Assembly: GCA_022496805.1 (NCBI GenBank)
Contig: CM040102.1
Coordinates: 21,173,955 to 21,237,954, forward strand
Reading direction: 5' to 3'
Source: Pohlia nutans
Lineage: Eukaryota; Streptophyta; Bryopsida; Bryales; Mniaceae
DNA: 64,000 nt
A program made the translations under genes and the position numbers. Shown here piece after piece: positions 23,524 to 35,632 of this stretch. The notes beneath the pieces were generated by a model. That model worked only from the letters and a program-made list of their open reading frames with translations. It searched no databases and was not told where the DNA came from. The number at the start of each line of letters is the position of its first letter. Position 1 is the stretch's first letter.

Positions 23524-23525
23524 TA

Positions 23526-24130
23526 CAGTACATTATGCACTTCTAACCAATTGTTCCAAAATTCATAAAGTATTTGGGGAGGTGGTGGTTTTTTTGGTGT
23601 TAGGAAGTTTGTTATGTTGTTTAATTTTTTTGAATTGTGTTCTCTTGTTTATGTTCCATTAGCATATGTATTCCGATCTTGATCAATGTATTAACCCCCT
23701 TTATTTTTTAACATACAATTTTTGTCCTAAACTATATATAGATAAGTCACTCTCATTTATAAAATTCACAATAATTGTGTGAGTTCATTCTTGACATGAA
23801 AGATTGGAACGAAGAGGTGTTGACATAGGTCATTGTTGAACCTTTTCACTTTTATTTTTGAAAATTTAACCCAAATTCTATTTGACTTTGAAGCCACATA
23901 CCCTCCAAAATCTCATTTTTGAGCGTACATCATACGGTTTAGAGACATACTATGATACTCCAATCCCACCATTGGATGATTCTCTAATTTTAGCAAAATG
24001 TCTTCACTCCAATTGTAGAATACAATTGTACGATTACTTTCTAATTTAATCCATTCTATTTCTGTCAGTAAAGTGGAAAAACCTACTAAATTCTAGTGCA
24101 CCCAAATACAGTACCCTGGGCACTAAAGGA
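23526..24130. mobile_element. Family A MITE, 5'-truncated copy
   Basis: From about 23600 this matches the middle and right part of the 20704-21505 element, ending GGCACTAAAGGA before TTAA at 24131-24134. Its left part is missing or displaced beyond the palindromic element that directly precedes it. Confidence 0.7.
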
Positions 24131-24134
24131 TTAA

Positions 24135-24599
24135 GTGACAAAGTCAGTCACACTGATGAAGATAGAAAAAGCCACATTTTCAACATACTTGGATGAACTT
24201 CATGCAATTCATACAACTTACGCAGTAAGCAATCAAAAATATTTATCATCTAAACTACAACTCGAATATCCACACATTTATCTTCTGAACTCTAAGTCCA
24301 CCAGGAATGTAAATTGTTCCCACAGTAGTAAAGGAGACACAGTGTCTCGATGCCTGTGTATTACATGTGTCAAGAATAAACACTTCTTTGATTCCATTGC
24401 ATTCATGTCTGCTCCTCCCATCAATATATTTACAGCATCCTACTTCAGAAGCAATGAAATTTTGCGTCTAAAATGTCTGCTCCAAACTACTGTTGCAGCA
24501 CAAACAGGAAAGCTCGTCTGAAAAATCGGGGCGTGAGGAAAGTGTGAACTTGCACCTTGACGAGTGGAGAGGTATTCTTTAAAACAGAGTCTGCAGGTC
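24135..24599. other. Intergenic, nothing recognised
   Basis: A 128-codon frame on the plus strand (24135-24521) has no domain or coding signature I recognise. The 3' UTR of the minus-strand Tim17-family gene should start here. Confidence 0.35.
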
Positions 24600-26504
24600 T
24601 CAAGTTCCTCTTGATTCAAGACGGCGTATCACGGCATCAACTCCTTGTCCGTCTTCATACTTGGGCTTTGATTTATTAGCATCTGCCAATTGTAGCTGCA
24701 GTGCCTCCTGTTCTTGCACTGGATTCAGCTCTTCTTGCAGAGTACTCTGCAACCAGCCTGTAGATGGTAAACAGAACTAATAATTAGGAACTTCCTGTAT
24801 GAAAGAATGTGCACAGATAGCAAATATTACCAATGATACCAGGCCCGTTTACAGTTCTAAAGACAAGTTTTGAGCAAAACATTAAGGTTGAGTTCAAAGA
24901 CATAACTATTTGGAACCCACAAGACAAGACGGCAAGATATTCAAAGATAAGTAGGCTATGTTGGGCTAAGTGATGCTGTTTGTTTGACCATTTAGTAGGT
25001 TTGGAGCACTCCACAAAATGGTCAAACGAGCAAGACCGCTCACAAAATGTAAGAATCGAAATCATTTTATCGTGGAATGTAGCCATGCCCATCCGGACAA
25101 AGTGTAAAGCCCTTACATCCGGAGAGAGCGTACTTCTCCAACTTTTGAATAATCACATTGGTAGGTATCTAGACAAATGTAAACCAACCCATACAATGTG
25201 CATGCTCATGAGATTGGTGACTTTATCAAGGAAAAAGAAAATAGCTTCCACGGAATTCTTTTGAATTCAGAGAGTAGAAGTACCTAGAGGCAGAGCCACA
25301 GATGCACCGAGAATAGAGCCCAAAGCAGCCGAACTGATTCTTGACAACAGCGACCCTGGCACTGTCCGAGTGCAGAACCCAATACTACCCTGTCAATACA
25401 GAATACATGTTGCAACCCTTCATAAAATTGAATCCACATCAATCCCCCCTTTCCTACCGTCTTGGATAATCATCAACAAAAATATTCGTTGCAACTATTG
25501 CCAGAAAGGGATAATGCAGCAAACTTGCAGTTCTAATATACTCCCTCCGTCCCAAAGTTATTGTCATGTTTGAAAGTCATGTTTGAAAGTGCTTTTCTAA
25601 GTAGTCAAAAAAATACTTCCTTGTGATTAATTTTATTTAGGTTGCAATGAACACATGCAATGTTCTTCAATCATTCTAATGACATAATTTGGAACCTTTT
25701 TTAATCATGTTTCTTACAATATGACCTACTTAAAAAAGCACTTTCAAACATGACAATATCTTTGGGACGGAGGGAGTACAACGCTTGCCAGGAGAATCCT
25801 ATTATGATGAGCCAAGTCACTTAGACTCCAGAATTTTGCACATTCTAAAAAGGTTTTACAGGTCATACATGTAAGGCTGAAAGCTCCGCCCGTGAGGCCT
25901 CCAGCAGCCACTGTGTTGAATGCATCATGTGTATTGCGATGTTCAGCGAGTCCATGCTGAACACCGCTGAAAAGAGCCACAAAGGCCCCAAGCTTGGCGC
26001 CTCCCAACACTGTCCCTCGCGCAATGCGTAGAACCTTATTTTCCGTCATCTCTCTAATCACTTTCCCACGCCTCAACTTGTCCTCCCCGGGAATAGGTAA
26101 TCGAGATTGCTCCGTTCTCTGCCAAGCCAACAAATTAGGTCACCAGGGAAAAAACCTTATTCAGAAACGTGGGGGAAATCGATAGCAAGGGTGAGAAGTT
26201 TACAGCGGCAGAGGCAGCCTCACGGGCACCACCATACAGCATGCCGGCCAACACGCCTCCCGTGGTCTTGGTGCCCCATTCCTCAAACTCCGCTTTGATG
26301 GCAGGTGAGATCGCATCCTCCTGCAGCACGCACCAAAACAATCAATAACTGCACGAGCGACAGAAAGTAACCCTCCACAAACCAAAGCTCCCAACCCTAT
26401 TCCAATTCCTGGGCCAGTCAAATAAGCCAGCGAGCGATGCAAAAGTTGCAGAAAGAAGTAAACGGAGCCGAGAAAATTGCCTGAGGTGGTGCGGGAGCAT
26501 CCAT
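24600..26504 (-). CDS. Tim17/Tim22/Tim23-family membrane protein, first exon out of frame
   Basis: Four exons join cleanly: 26204-26320, 25869-26118, 25284-25361 and 24600-24757. They encode the glycine-rich helices typical of this family: TTGGVLAGMLYGGARE, RGTVLGGAKLGAFVALFSGV, NTVAAGGLTGGAFSL and AALGSILGASVALPLGW, then an acidic Gln-rich tail. Members sit in the mitochondrial or plastid envelope as import channels or complex I assembly factors; the arrangement reminds me of TIMMDC1-like proteins, but I cannot fix the subfamily. Upstream, 26334-26480 encodes a plausible first helix (LTGPGIGIGLGALVCGGLLSVARAVIDCF), but only 13-14 nt separate it from exon 2 and the frames do not match; the ATG at 26504 is in a third frame. 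Either there is a recent frameshift, an assembly error, or a different first exon is used. Confidence 0.7.
25541..25776. mobile_element. Stowaway-like MITE in a Tim17-family intron
   Basis: Ends CTCCCTCCGTCCCAAAG and CTTTGGGACGGAGGGAG are near-perfect complements, with TA on each side (25539-25540 and 25777-25778). The subterminal TCATGTTTGAAAG is also inverted. It lies in the intron between the exons at 25869-26118 and 25284-25361. The ends match the widespread plant Stowaway consensus. Confidence 0.9.
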
Positions 26505-26607
26505 GGGGCAATGGTGGCGATGGCGGACGGGAGAATTCACAAATGCAGAAATTGCAAAACCTCAAACCCCGGCCTCGAAGACCCGTCCTCGTCGCTACGA
26601 CACATTA

Positions 26608-26993
26608 TGGTAGGAACACCTATTTTCGTGCATTTAAGGAATTTTGCCTATTTCCAATGGGATTTAGATGCTGGTTTTTTTACACCGTATTAGCAATCTA
26701 AAAAAAAGGTGAACCCAAGTGAAATTAAATTTTTCTCATTCTATATGAATGTATTATGAATTTTCAAAGTTTTGTATGTCTAGACACCTATTTATGTGCA
26801 TAGACCCCTCCTAAAAGTGTGCACAAGGACAACTCACCTTTTGGTGGCTTGTGCCAATCAATGAGTGCCTTGTGTTGGATTTGTTTTAGAAATAGAAGCT
26901 TATGTACACAGTACTAGGTGAGGCATTGCTTGTGAATGCATGCATTTATAGGGATTGCTTTTAGGGGGCGCTCGAGTATAGGTGTTCCTACCA
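26608..26993. mobile_element. MITE with TGGTAGGAACACCTA inverted ends
   Basis: The 15-bp ends TGGTAGGAACACCTA and TAGGTGTTCCTACCA are exact complements, flanked by TA at 26606-26607 and 26994-26995. At 386 bp it is non-coding. It lies just upstream of the Tim17-family gene. Confidence 0.8.
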
Positions 26994-27002
26994 TAAAGTT
27001 AA

Positions 27003-27631
27003 CCGAAAAGTCAGCTCAAAGAGTAAAGTTTTAGCAAATTCCTCTTGAACTCCTCTTGAACTCATATTGAAATATAAATAGACCGAAAACTATGGGTGAG
27101 TGCTCTAAAATGGAGCAGGTCCAATAATGGAGCTCTAGTAATCTTCACTTACAAGTACATAATAGCTTCTCAATTCAACAGTACCATGTAATGAGCGCAT
27201 ACATTATAGGGTGTCATTTTAGGGCACCATTTTAGAAACACCTATAAATACAACTTCAAGAATTCATAACTAATTGCAAAAGAGTCCAAAAATAATGATT
27301 CCACTTGCTCTATCTTTCCACTTACTTTCCACATGCACGAAAATTGCTTGCACTGTTAACTTTGCTATAGATTTCCCGTGCTAAAAATTGAGCCATTATT
27401 GATCACCTTACCATAGTTCAAGGTGAGTTGGGAGACAATCTAAAGCAAGCCATTGTCATTATTCTCCACACCTCGCAATGACTTCCACACCTCCTACCAA
27501 AGCTCCAAGCCCATGGCCCACAAGGGAACAAGTTATGACACGACACTATTCAACCCAAACATAGCTCAGGGGAGCTCGAAAGAGCGCTTGAAAGAAGGTT
27601 GAAAAGGCATGTTCCATGGCCTTCTTTTCGG
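27003..27631. mobile_element. TTAA-flanked MITE with CCGAAAAG ends
   Basis: TTAA at 26999-27002 and 27632-27635 flank ends CCGAAAAGTC and ..TTCTTTTCGG. The copy at 33685-34197 has the same ends. It is a TTAA family distinct from the CCCTTTAG group. Confidence 0.6.
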
Positions 27632-27639
27632 TTAACTCT

Positions 27640-28820
27640 ATTGTTCACTTAAACCCAGTGTTTCCTAGTAACCAGAAAACGTGACGTCATTCTGCCCGTC
27701 ATTGTACTGACGAGCAATGTGCGGGGAGATCCGGCAGTTTGTGTAAAATCAACCCAATGGAATTGCCAAATTATCGGTTGAAATTTACAACTCTAAGCTA
27801 AAATTGTAAATAGATAGATAGAAACTCCGGACCTAAAGGAGGGGCCACCGTGAATAAAGTGTCTGTTCGTAATGACAATGACCTAGTACCCACAGGGTAA
27901 ATGGCCATTGGAACAAAACTACGCACCCCTATTAGGAATAGACACTCTAGTAACTTAGTGACCAAGAGAATAACCCAAAAAAGCGTTTGTTTATGTAGTG
28001 AATTGCATATGGGGCATGTGTTTGAAGGGAATCTATTGATACCAAAAAATAATTGTTGATTTTAGGCTAAAATTGTAACTTATAGTTATAGGCTAAAATT
28101 TGAATAACATTTGTGATACTCAAATGTTACTTAAGTGAAACATGGATAATAACTGAATGGACTCTTGTCTAAAACCGGTTGCTTTTGAAAAATATTGGAT
28201 TTTAATTCTAGATTCGACATAACATTGTTCACGGTTTAAAATGTTTTCAAGGGCTGAGTTTTTGTTTGGGTTTAATGCGAAACTTGAAATCCCTCCCAAC
28301 ATTACAAAGATGCTCCCTGCATCAAGAGTGCCACATTTGATCTTAGCCAAAGGCTCAAAAGGGTGTGCATATAGTGTAGTGAGAGCATATAGTTTTGTAG
28401 GTGTAAACGACACTATATGCTCTGACTATGACTCTGCACGGCACAAACCTTTTGGGATGCTTGTGCTCAACTTCATTCTTGCATGACAATGATCCAATTT
28501 TGGCATAACACTGAATTGAGATTTGACATATATGGGTGGTATGTATGCAAAATGTATCAAAATGCATACACGTAGAGAATATATAGAGTACGGATATAGT
28601 GGAGGGAAGTTATAGTCGAGGCCTTGGAAAATAGGATCCAACATAACATTACTTCCCGATTTGACAATCTAGACGAGGATAACACTGCACCGAGCAAAAA
28701 TCGTACGAGCAAAAAAATAAATTGAAATCACTGTACGTTGTTTATCCCACCCGGAGTCAATCGGCACTGGGGTAATGGTCGTGCCACGAAATAAGGTTCA
28801 ATTTTCTAGGTTGGATGAGA
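27640..28820. other. Intergenic repeats, no gene supported
   Basis: A short segment near 27808-27880 (GATAGATAGAAA..GTGAATAAAGTGT) also occurs near 33600-33672, and in part near 34690-34735, so it is an interspersed repeat. Near 28390-28430 an inverted AGAGCATATAG/CTATATGCTCT pair forms a small hairpin. The minus-strand frames of 97, 70 and 72 codons show no domain. Confidence 0.4.
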
Positions 28821-28825
28821 TTTAA

Positions 28826-29615
28826 CCCTTTAGTGCCCAGGTAACCTCTAAGTGGTCACTAGATCATTAGAAAATGAAATGCTGGAAAATCTGTGAACCA
28901 TCTCAATCCAATGTTTGAAGTTCAAATGTGTAACTTTTGATTTTGCAAATGATGCAAAAAGAAAACTTGAAATCTGACTTTCTTAGCCATTCAAATACCT
29001 ATGTATAAAACACCAAAATACTGAAAATACCTCAAAATACAACAAATACTTGCAAATACAACACATGTACTATGCAGCATTTCTTGTGTTTGCAAGTTTT
29101 TGATCTTTTCTTTTTCTTTTTGGATTGTGTTCTCTTAGTCATGTTCCATTAGTACATGTAGTATGATCTTCATCAATGCACCAACTCCTTTCTTATTTTA
29201 ACGTATAAATTTTGTTCTAAACCATACATGGATAAGCTATCACTTATAAAAACCACAATAATTATGTATGAGTCTTTCTTGACATGAAAGATTACAATGA
29301 AGAGCTGTTGACACAAGCCATTGATGTACATCTTCACTTTTATTTTTGAAAATTTAACCCAAATTCTAATTAACCTTGGAAATCGCACACCCCCCAAAAT
29401 CTCATTTTTGAGTGAGCATTATACGGTTCAACGACATACTATAATCTTCCAATCCAACAATCCGATCTTAGGGAGATTTAACTGGCACTTGTTTCATTAA
29501 GCTATGCTTACATTCATACGGTTGGATACTATTAAGAGTTTTAAAGAAACATCACTCAAAAAACACATCACTCAAAAAACTGTGGTTCCTCCAGAACCAC
29601 CCGAGCACTAAAGGG
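28826..29615. mobile_element. TTAA-flanked MITE, family A copy 3
   Basis: TTAA at 28822-28825 and 29616-29619 flank CCCTTTAGTGCCCAGG and ..GAGCACTAAAGGG. It is 790 bp and collinear with 20704-21505, although the segment just inside the right end (29470-29590) has diverged or been replaced. Confidence 0.8.
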
Positions 29616-29619
29616 TTAA

Positions 29620-30389
29620 GCTGCTCCTACCAGTAATATGCCTCCCAACAAAACCTTAAGACATACGGAATTGGTATATGTTAATATAATTTGACTCAGG
29701 CTATAGATAATAAAATTTGACTACAAGTGAAGATGGAAGACCAGTGCAGACGCTTCAAAGCTGCTTACACCCAGATTTGGAAAGTAGAATGGCTTTACAA
29801 GCTTCAAATGAAAAGAAAAAAGAAAAAAAATCTGATTCAATGATTGTCCTACTAAAGTACTGCATTGATACAAATTGAGATAATGCCCCAGTCTCCGAGA
29901 CTCAATCATTCACTCGCGATAAATGACAGTAATCGAAGTGTGTCACCTTGCACCTCAGCAATCGAAAGAATTGGGAGAGTCGATCTAGATCAACTTCAAA
30001 ACAGGGGGTTCAGCTACAGCACAACGTAAAAGGTAAATCTAGCCCCACTCCTGTTTAAGGTCATATCCCAGAAGGGTGGGAATTTGAACTCCAGTACATC
30101 ACTTTCCTGCTATCACGCATTGTAATGTAGTATGTTACAGTTTAAGACCATACCGAGACTTCCATGTTCTTGACAAGGAAAACGTCGGTCAGCAACCTTT
30201 GATCATGGAGTGGACCACACTGGACCTGAACGGACCTAGGAATCCATTTAACGAGGTAGGCTTCCCTGTCCACTTTCCCCTGACATCACACAGTCCCAAG
30301 TACTAGTCAATAACCTTCAAAAGCATTAAACACACATCATACAGCGTTCGTATCAAGTGCTTTGATATGATGGTTTGCAAAACTTCTGC
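29620..30389. other. Intergenic and 3' flank of MIS12
   Basis: No gene supported. The side nearest 30390 should hold the MIS12 3' UTR. Confidence 0.4.
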
Positions 30390-32724
30390 TCAAAAAGCTT
30401 TGAGCCAACCTGAAGCGCTTGGGTCAGCAGGAAACAGTCTCTGATATCTCTGCGCTCTCAAAGCATTTGCCTCCTCAACGCGCTTCCACAACTCACGAAC
30501 ACCAGTCCCCAAATCTATCAAAAATTGCACCATATCCAATGAACGCACGTCATGATACTATTTCAGTATAAGGAACCCCAAAGAAGGAAGAAAAAATGTA
30601 TATTTCAATTTTCCAATGATGGATGCACGTCCTCAAGCACGTAGCTGTGAACATCTACTATTGTGTTGGAATGCTGGGCAGAGTAACAAATCCACCAAGG
30701 GGAAACAGCTCACCATATTGAATCCCTCCTCCTTTGCATGTCAGAGGATTAGATACATTGGTGCTAAAGCCAGCCAGAAGACAACAGCCTTACCATCAAT
30801 AAGCGGAAGATTCTGCAGCTGATCGAAAGCGTCCATGAAACCGGCCTTCGCTTCCACATGAGCTTCTAGGGCTTTAATATGTCTCTGTAGCTCAGCTACT
30901 TCCTTTCCAACCTGTAGTGGTACGATAAGATCATTTTAAGTTTGCATGACGGTCGTCTATGAAGATAATCTAGCGAATGGTGTGTACTAGATATTAGAGC
31001 ATCCACCTCTGCATGTAAACTCTGTCATGTAAAAAGTTGGTTGAAGATAAGACACTCACAGAAGCTTTTCGTTCACGAAGACTGTTTAATTCAGCGTCCA
31101 GAGTGGCATCTTCGTCTTTCCTAACGTCTGAGGACCCGTCGGACTACAAACGACAAAAAATTAGTGAACCAGATGGACATGACTGGAATGAACATATATC
31201 ATGCAGAAAAGTCTTCTTCAGCAATGCAGTCCGGCTTCTCTGTAAACAAAATCCCATTTCAGACATACTACTTCTCCAGCACTGCCGTTACAACTAAGCA
31301 GATTTGAGAGGGTTGGAAAGAACGCCGGTTTTGAGTTTTCTTTTCGCACGCTTAAAATCTTCGAAGTCAAAGTAGAGGAGGTAGGCAAGACTTGCATCAA
31401 GTAAACTACCTAGATTGTGGGCAATTTCTTCTGATACCAGCAGAGTGCAGCAATCAACAGCAACGATTAAGGCAAAGACATCAAGCAAACTTCAGAAGTT
31501 ACCATCTTACTGGCATTGAATATTTACCTTCTCGGGCAAGACGAGGCCAGGTGGTATTTGAAAACAAACTTCCTTGCAGTAAGCCTCCCACGGCACAAGA
31601 TCTTCTTCAACAAACTTGCTCAAAAATTTCTCGAAAACAGCAGCTAAACCCTGCGAATATGTGATATTTTTTCCCTTAATAACCCTCAACAATCAAAAAC
31701 TCGTTTAGAACCTATACCAGAAGTTCGAAAATTACGCCTATTACGTGAAGGAAATTTTAAATATCTCCCGTCAACAAGGTCATCGCAATTTAGAAATAAA
31801 GGATGATTAGTCTTTGAATTAATAAAAGGAACCAGAACTGTGATCTAATTTATTGCACCGAAGCCGGACCATGTATCCCGCAAAGAACATAAATTCGAAT
31901 GATAATCTTTTGATTCAGAAATGTCATCCGATTCTGAACAAGGGTAAAGAAGCACCTGTTTTAACGCTTCTTGAGACTCCGTATTTGTGATTTTCAACAA
32001 CCGTGTGGCATACCTGCGCGTGGACATAACACTCTCAGCTACATTTGCACGATTCCGTAAAGCAACCTTCCACAGACCTTGCCCAAAGTCCTCGAATGAC
32101 CGCCCTCATTAATCGATTTTATCGATAAATTGAGAACTAAGAAGTTTTGTCTTCAGATTTCCTCTCAGCATTCCACGAAGATACGGAAAAGTGATCTAAA
32201 GTCTTGAAAATAAAAACCATGAGCAAAATTACCAAAAGGGAAGAATGTTGAACATACGTTTCCATCTCTGCAAACTTGCTCAATGAAATTTCCATGACCT
32301 GAAACGCCAACAAGTGCACACACCTGCTTCTAACTCAGAGACATACTTTACTAAGAACTAGTCACAATCACACGACACAAGCAACCGAGAACTAAAACCC
32401 TATCGTGTGCCTTATCAAACAAGCATGGAAACGGCAACTACTTGAATGGGAAATTCCAAACTCGACTCAAAACTGAAAAAAACTTTTCAAAAAAGGAGAT
32501 TGTATTGTATTGTTGTTTTTCGTTGTCGGCATACTATACACCGTGCCGATGCAATGACATAGATACCGAACAACGGAGAAGGATGCAAACGAACTTTGTA
32601 CCATACACGGAATGCAAAGCTTGCTTACAGCGTTAACAACGTCGGCAGTGAATTCTTCCTTGTCGAAATTCAGAAGATGAAGCGGGTAGGTCGCCAGAAT
32701 CTTATCGCGCGCTTCGTCCTCCAT
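30390..32724 (-). CDS. MIS12: Kinetochore protein MIS12
   Basis: Core subunit of the MIS12/MIND complex that links centromeric chromatin to the microtubule-binding NDC80 complex. Seven exons join in frame: 32629-32724, 32233-32298, 31956-32090, 31528-31650, 31060-31143, 30794-30911 and 30390-30514, giving 248 aa, close to plant MIS12 length. The N-terminus (LNFDKEEFTADVVNAVMEI) matches the conserved Mis12 helical region; WEAYCKEVCFQIPPGLVLPE is the family's most recognisable block; the rest (DAELNSLRERK, LQRHIKALEAHVE) is a predicted coiled coil. The start is the ATG at 32724, followed by MEDEARDK. Exon 2 was ended at CTTTTG|gtaatt because the better-looking gtatgt donor upstream would break the frame. 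Identification rests on remembered family motifs. Confidence 0.85.
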
Positions 32725-33041
32725 TGTTGCTGCTGCTGCTGCCTCTCTCTCTCTCACTCATGAAAAAACGGCCTCCGCGAATCGAGAAAGCTTTTCTCAC
32801 CTCCGGCACCTCGATCGCTCCATCTTCGCGTCAAATGCACTGTCCATTTTGCCCAAGCAAACTGCTGCGAGCGTCTTCGTGTTGGTAAGTTTGCAGCGGA
32901 GACCGAGGTCGAGACGCCATAGCCAGAGACGAGGAGTCCATTGCGGGAAATAGAAAGCGCGGGAACGGTGAGGTCCCTAATCGTCTGTTTTAGTTGGATT
33001 AACTAAAGTTAGTGACCGACGGCAACATACTAATAAGCTTA
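32725..33041. promoter_or_regulatory. MIS12 5' leader and promoter region
   Basis: It holds a GA/CT-rich tract directly upstream of the MIS12 start (CTCTCTCTCTCTC at about 32744-32756), then GC-richer sequence to about 32990. I see no strong TATA box. Assigned as promoter by position only. Confidence 0.35.
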
Positions 33042-33180
33042 GGGCCTCTTTACACTAGAGGCGAGAAACCATGTGGAGAGAAATTTCAGACAATGAGGAA
33101 TTGGTTTTCTCAGTTTCTAGGCCTCCCATTGGTTGAAATTTCTCTCCTCACGACTTCTCGCCTCTACTGTAAAGAGGCCC
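33042..33180. mobile_element. Tourist-like MITE (PIF/Harbinger type)
   Basis: 139 bp with ends GGGCCTCTTTACACTAGAGG and ..CCTCTACTGTAAAGAGGCCC, and TTA at 33039-33041 and 33181-33183. A 3-bp TTA duplication and GGGCC ends are typical of Tourist elements. Confidence 0.85.
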
Positions 33181-33193
33181 TTAGTTGGACTAT

Positions 33194-33461
33194 TACCGTA
33201 ACACCATAGCAGGTTCGCCACCTGGCAAACGAATATTATTTTTTTTGAAAAAATAAGGTTCGCCTATCAAAAACTGAATTTCTCAATTTTCGTTTTTTAG
33301 CAAAAAAATCAGTAAAAATGACCTTAAATAGCTTAGAAATAACAAAATATTTCAAAAACTAATTTATTCTATTTTTGTTTTTTTGTCTTTAGAATTTTTT
33401 AATTTTTACGTTTTTTATTTTTAGAATCATTTTAGGACGAACGTGCTATGGTACTACGGTA
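33194..33461. mobile_element. MITE with TACCGTAACACCATAGCA-like ends
   Basis: The left end TACCGTAACACCATAGCA is nearly the complement of the right end (TGCTATGGTACTACGGTA). It is AT-rich, non-coding and lies next to the Tourist-like copy. The target duplication is unclear. Confidence 0.65.
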
Positions 33462-33684
33462 TAAACTCCTTGGCTAGATTAGAAGTGTAGGACTCAACTT
33501 ATAAGTTGAAAACATCTGAATCCGCCATTTTAAGCAATTCTGCATAGTTAGAGAGGCAGCATTTTATTTTTTATTTTATTTATAAGTGTTATCTTTTCAT
33601 AGTAGATAGTAGATAGATAGGTAGAAAATCCGGTCCTCTTTCGAAGGTTGGTGTGAATAAAGTGTCCGTTTGTAATAGAGTTAA

Positions 33685-34197
33685 CCGAAAATAAGAGAAA
33701 ATACATATTAGGTGAGGTGAGTCTGACCCGTATGTAAGGCAGTCAAGCAAACTGGCATGGTTTCCAAAGAATTAAAAATAGAAAGGAGTGTGAACTACTA
33801 TTGCCGTCAAAATGACTGCAAAACTCATTCTAAGGGGAGTTTTTGTGTTAGTAGTTGCGTTGGCTGAAGAATGCCGCTTGCAAGTTCCCTCCCTCTTTCT
33901 CTCGACCTCACGGCTTTACTTTTAAAAACATGTACAGCAGCCCACATGTCAGACCTCGTGCATTGAGCCAAGATTCCAGCTCATGCATCGAGCCTTGATT
34001 CCAGCTCACTCACAAGCCATGCCTCCACGCTTTTCACAACTGCTTTGTTTTTAGCTATTATCGGATTCTTACATAATCCGAAGTCCATGGAGAATTGGAG
34101 TTTCAAAACTGCACTTTTGTTTTCGGTTACACTCATGCATCACACAAAAATCCATTTCCACGATTATAGAGAGGTCAAACTCATCTTCTGTTTTCGG
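33685..34197. mobile_element. TTAA-flanked MITE with CCGAAAA ends, copy 2
   Basis: TTAA at 33681-33684 and 34198-34201 flank CCGAAAATAAG and ..CTGTTTTCGG. The ends match the element at 27003-27631. Confidence 0.6.
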
Positions 34198-34251
34198 TTA
34201 ACTCAAATGTCAATGACTTAGTGCCGATCGGGCAGAGGGTCATTGGAATCT

Positions 34252-34487
34252 TTTCATAGTATATTGAATAGAGCAATGAGAGTCAACACCCTTTTGCAAT
34301 GGGACCACAATCTAATTACAATTAGAAACTAAATTTACATGGAAATGATGAATAGTCTCAAAATTCATAAAATACAAATGGCATAATTCCTGCATTACTT
34401 AGAAGAGTAAATTTAAGTGAAGGTTATTTTTCAATTCGGTTTTCAAAAGGGTGTTCCATTAATTGCACTGCTCTATTATGCTATGTT
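34252..34487. mobile_element. MITE with CATAG..AGAGCA ends
   Basis: It starts CATAGTATATTGAATAGAGCA and ends with the complement-like TGCTCTATTATGCTATG region. Related fragments sit near 6262-6440, 8518-8590 and 34905-35070 (each with AATAGAG and GGGACCA.AATCTA landmarks). Non-coding. Confidence 0.6.
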
Positions 34488-34793
34488 CTTTTTTTTAATA
34501 CCCTTATGTATTCTCATTTTAGTAGGGAATATTTGAAGGGACATATTGCATATATTCAAATTTGTGGAATATAACATTAAAAAAATCTTGGTTGGAGGCA
34601 CTTTTATGAGAAGAATAATTTTTTATGATTAGTAAATAAAAATGATAAATTTAAAACTATATATATATATATATATCCTTATTCATTTATGTATAGAAAA
34701 TATAGTCCACTTTTTAGGCCAACTTGAATAAAGTGTTTTTCGACCTGCCCATAATATGATGTCACTCCATCGGATAAAGAATCATTTGTTATA

Positions 34794-34894
34794 TTCCCTC
34801 TGTCCCATAATGACTGGCACGTAGGTTCTCTCAAATCTACCTCTGAGGTAGATTTGAAAGAACCTACGTTCCAACCATTATGGGACAGAGGGAG
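34794..34894. mobile_element. 101-bp Stowaway-like foldback
   Basis: Ends TTCCCTCTGTCCCATAATG and CATTATGGGACAGAGGGAG are flanked by TA, with an inner inverted GTAGGTTCT/AGAACCTAC pair. The whole element folds back on itself. Confidence 0.85.
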
Positions 34895-35079
34895 TATATC
34901 ATAGCATAATAGAGCAATGCAATGAATCATTCTTTTCGAAGCTGGATCAGAAGAGAATTTTCACTTAGATTCATTTTTTAAAGTAATGAAGGTTTCATTA
35001 GTATTCTATGAATTTTGGTACTACTATGTCATTGCCACATATATTTAGTTTCTAATTGTAAATAGATTGTGGTCCCATT

Positions 35080-35129
<50 letters not shown>

Positions 35130-35632
35130 TATAAAAATAAAGCCATGTAATTGTTATGATTTTCAAAGTGGAACCTACTGAAATCACTAAAACCATCCCA
35201 TAGACTTGTTGTGAAACCAATCTTTTTAAATTCAGCTATAACCAATAATAATAAGCACATTTGGCTATATAAAAAAATCGGTATAGTATTATATGCATTC
35301 AACAAAAAGATGATTAATTCATTTAGTATGCTTTAAAATGATTTAAAAATTTGAAAATTTAAAATCATTATAACGAAATTTTTATTAAATATTCAAAAAA
35401 ATATTATAGACAATTTAGAGTGAAGAAAACTCAATTAGTAATTCTTGAAATAATTATAATACAAAATAATACGATGTAGAATAATTCTTCTTGTAGAACA
35501 TACGATATACGGACACGCGCGTACAATATAAATATATGGATACGTAGAATAAACGGGTGTATTTGTTGCGCTGTCTCGCTCCCACCCCGCCTCATTCCTC
35601 TTCTTCAATCCTCCGGTTCTCCATCGCGCCCC
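34895..35632. other. AT-rich intergenic with microsatellites
   Basis: A (CT)n tract followed by a (TA)n tract at about 35080-35125; another (TA)n lies at 34657-34676. Part of the 34905-35070 interval is a fragment of the CATAG MITE family. No gene. Confidence 0.45.
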
